The notes under the pieces were generated by a model, which worked only from the letters and a program-made list of their open reading frames with translations, searched no databases and was not told the origin of the DNA. This document shows positions 5,632 through 5,712 of a DNA stretch of 5,712 nucleotides, one piece after another. The DNA is from an uncultured Bacteroidaceae bacterium (GTDB lineage Bacteria > Bacteroidota > Bacteroidia > Bacteroidales > Bacteroidaceae), in the NCBI GenBank assembly GCA_934364765.1, contig CAKRMO010000087.1, positions 1 to 5,712 on the forward strand, read 5' to 3'. Within the stretch, counting starts at the first letter, position 1. Every line of letters begins with the position of its first letter. A program made the position numbers and the translations under genes.

Positions 5632-5712
5632 CTCAAAAAAATTGCTATGAAAGGAAGTGTAAATTCCAAATACCTGCGGTCTGCATTCTGTTTTAACCAC
5701 TTTCCGTTGTGC
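5632..5712. other. Right-edge sequence of uncertain content
   Basis: These 81 bases contain no feature I can assign. On the minus strand they may be the 3' flank or tail of a gene ending at the terminator; one frame has a TAA at plus 5693-5695. On the plus strand an ATG at 5647 opens a frame that runs off the window for 22 codons, but it has no recognisable promoter, ribosome site or family match. Confidence 0.3.

Noticed and set aside
5647..5712. Plus-strand gene beginning at ATG 5647
   Set aside because: Only 22 codons are visible, with no promoter, Shine-Dalgarno or recognisable sequence; too little to call.

Overview
The window looks like chromosomal DNA of a Bacteroidota bacterium, most likely a fairly GC-rich gut-type member of the Bacteroidales. 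Three predicted promoters carry the phylum's -7 motif TAnnTTTG (TAACTTTG before dxs, TATCTTTG before the alkD-like gene and before cls). The dxs promoter also has a TTG exactly 19 bp upstream. Leaders are short and mostly lack a Shine-Dalgarno sequence, and the proteins resemble Bacteroidales versions of their families. Genus and species cannot be fixed from the sequence alone.

Layout, left to right. Bases 1-1039 (minus strand) hold the N-terminal 346 codons of dxs, the first enzyme of the MEP isoprenoid pathway; its 3' end lies outside the window. Bases 1040-1353 form a divergent intergenic region with the dxs promoter, copy 1 of a 133-bp repeat, and the promoter of the next operon. Bases 1354-3819 (plus strand) form a compact three-gene DNA-damage operon: an AlkD-like alkylpurine DNA glycosylase, a Y-family (UvrX/UmuC-like) translesion polymerase, and a YolD-like small protein. 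The first two genes are 10 bp apart and the last two overlap by ATGA. Bases 3820-4111 contain copy 2 of the 133-bp repeat and no credible gene. Bases 4112-5542 (minus strand) encode a complete cardiolipin synthase with two HKD motifs. Beyond it lie its promoter, a minus-strand terminator for a gene outside the window, and about 80 bases with no clear content.

How the genes work together: the central operon pairs removal of alkylated bases (AlkD-like) with bypass of unrepaired lesions (Y-family polymerase plus YolD, which has been proposed as a UmuD-like partner in Gram-positive bacteria). dxs and cls are housekeeping genes of isoprenoid and phospholipid synthesis and frame this repair module.

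The most unusual signal is non-coding. A 133-bp sequence occurs twice, as direct repeats at 1140-1272 and 3859-3991, aligning without a gap at about 80% identity by hand count and flanking the repair operon closely. Each copy contains four units at an exact 21-bp spacing (about two helical turns). The first three units are 15-bp near-palindromes, separated by short A-rich spacers. At one base pair the two copies differ in a way that keeps the pairing (A-T in one, G-C in the other). I cannot name this element. It could be a regulator-binding array, a transcript-end hairpin element, or a genome-wide interspersed repeat.
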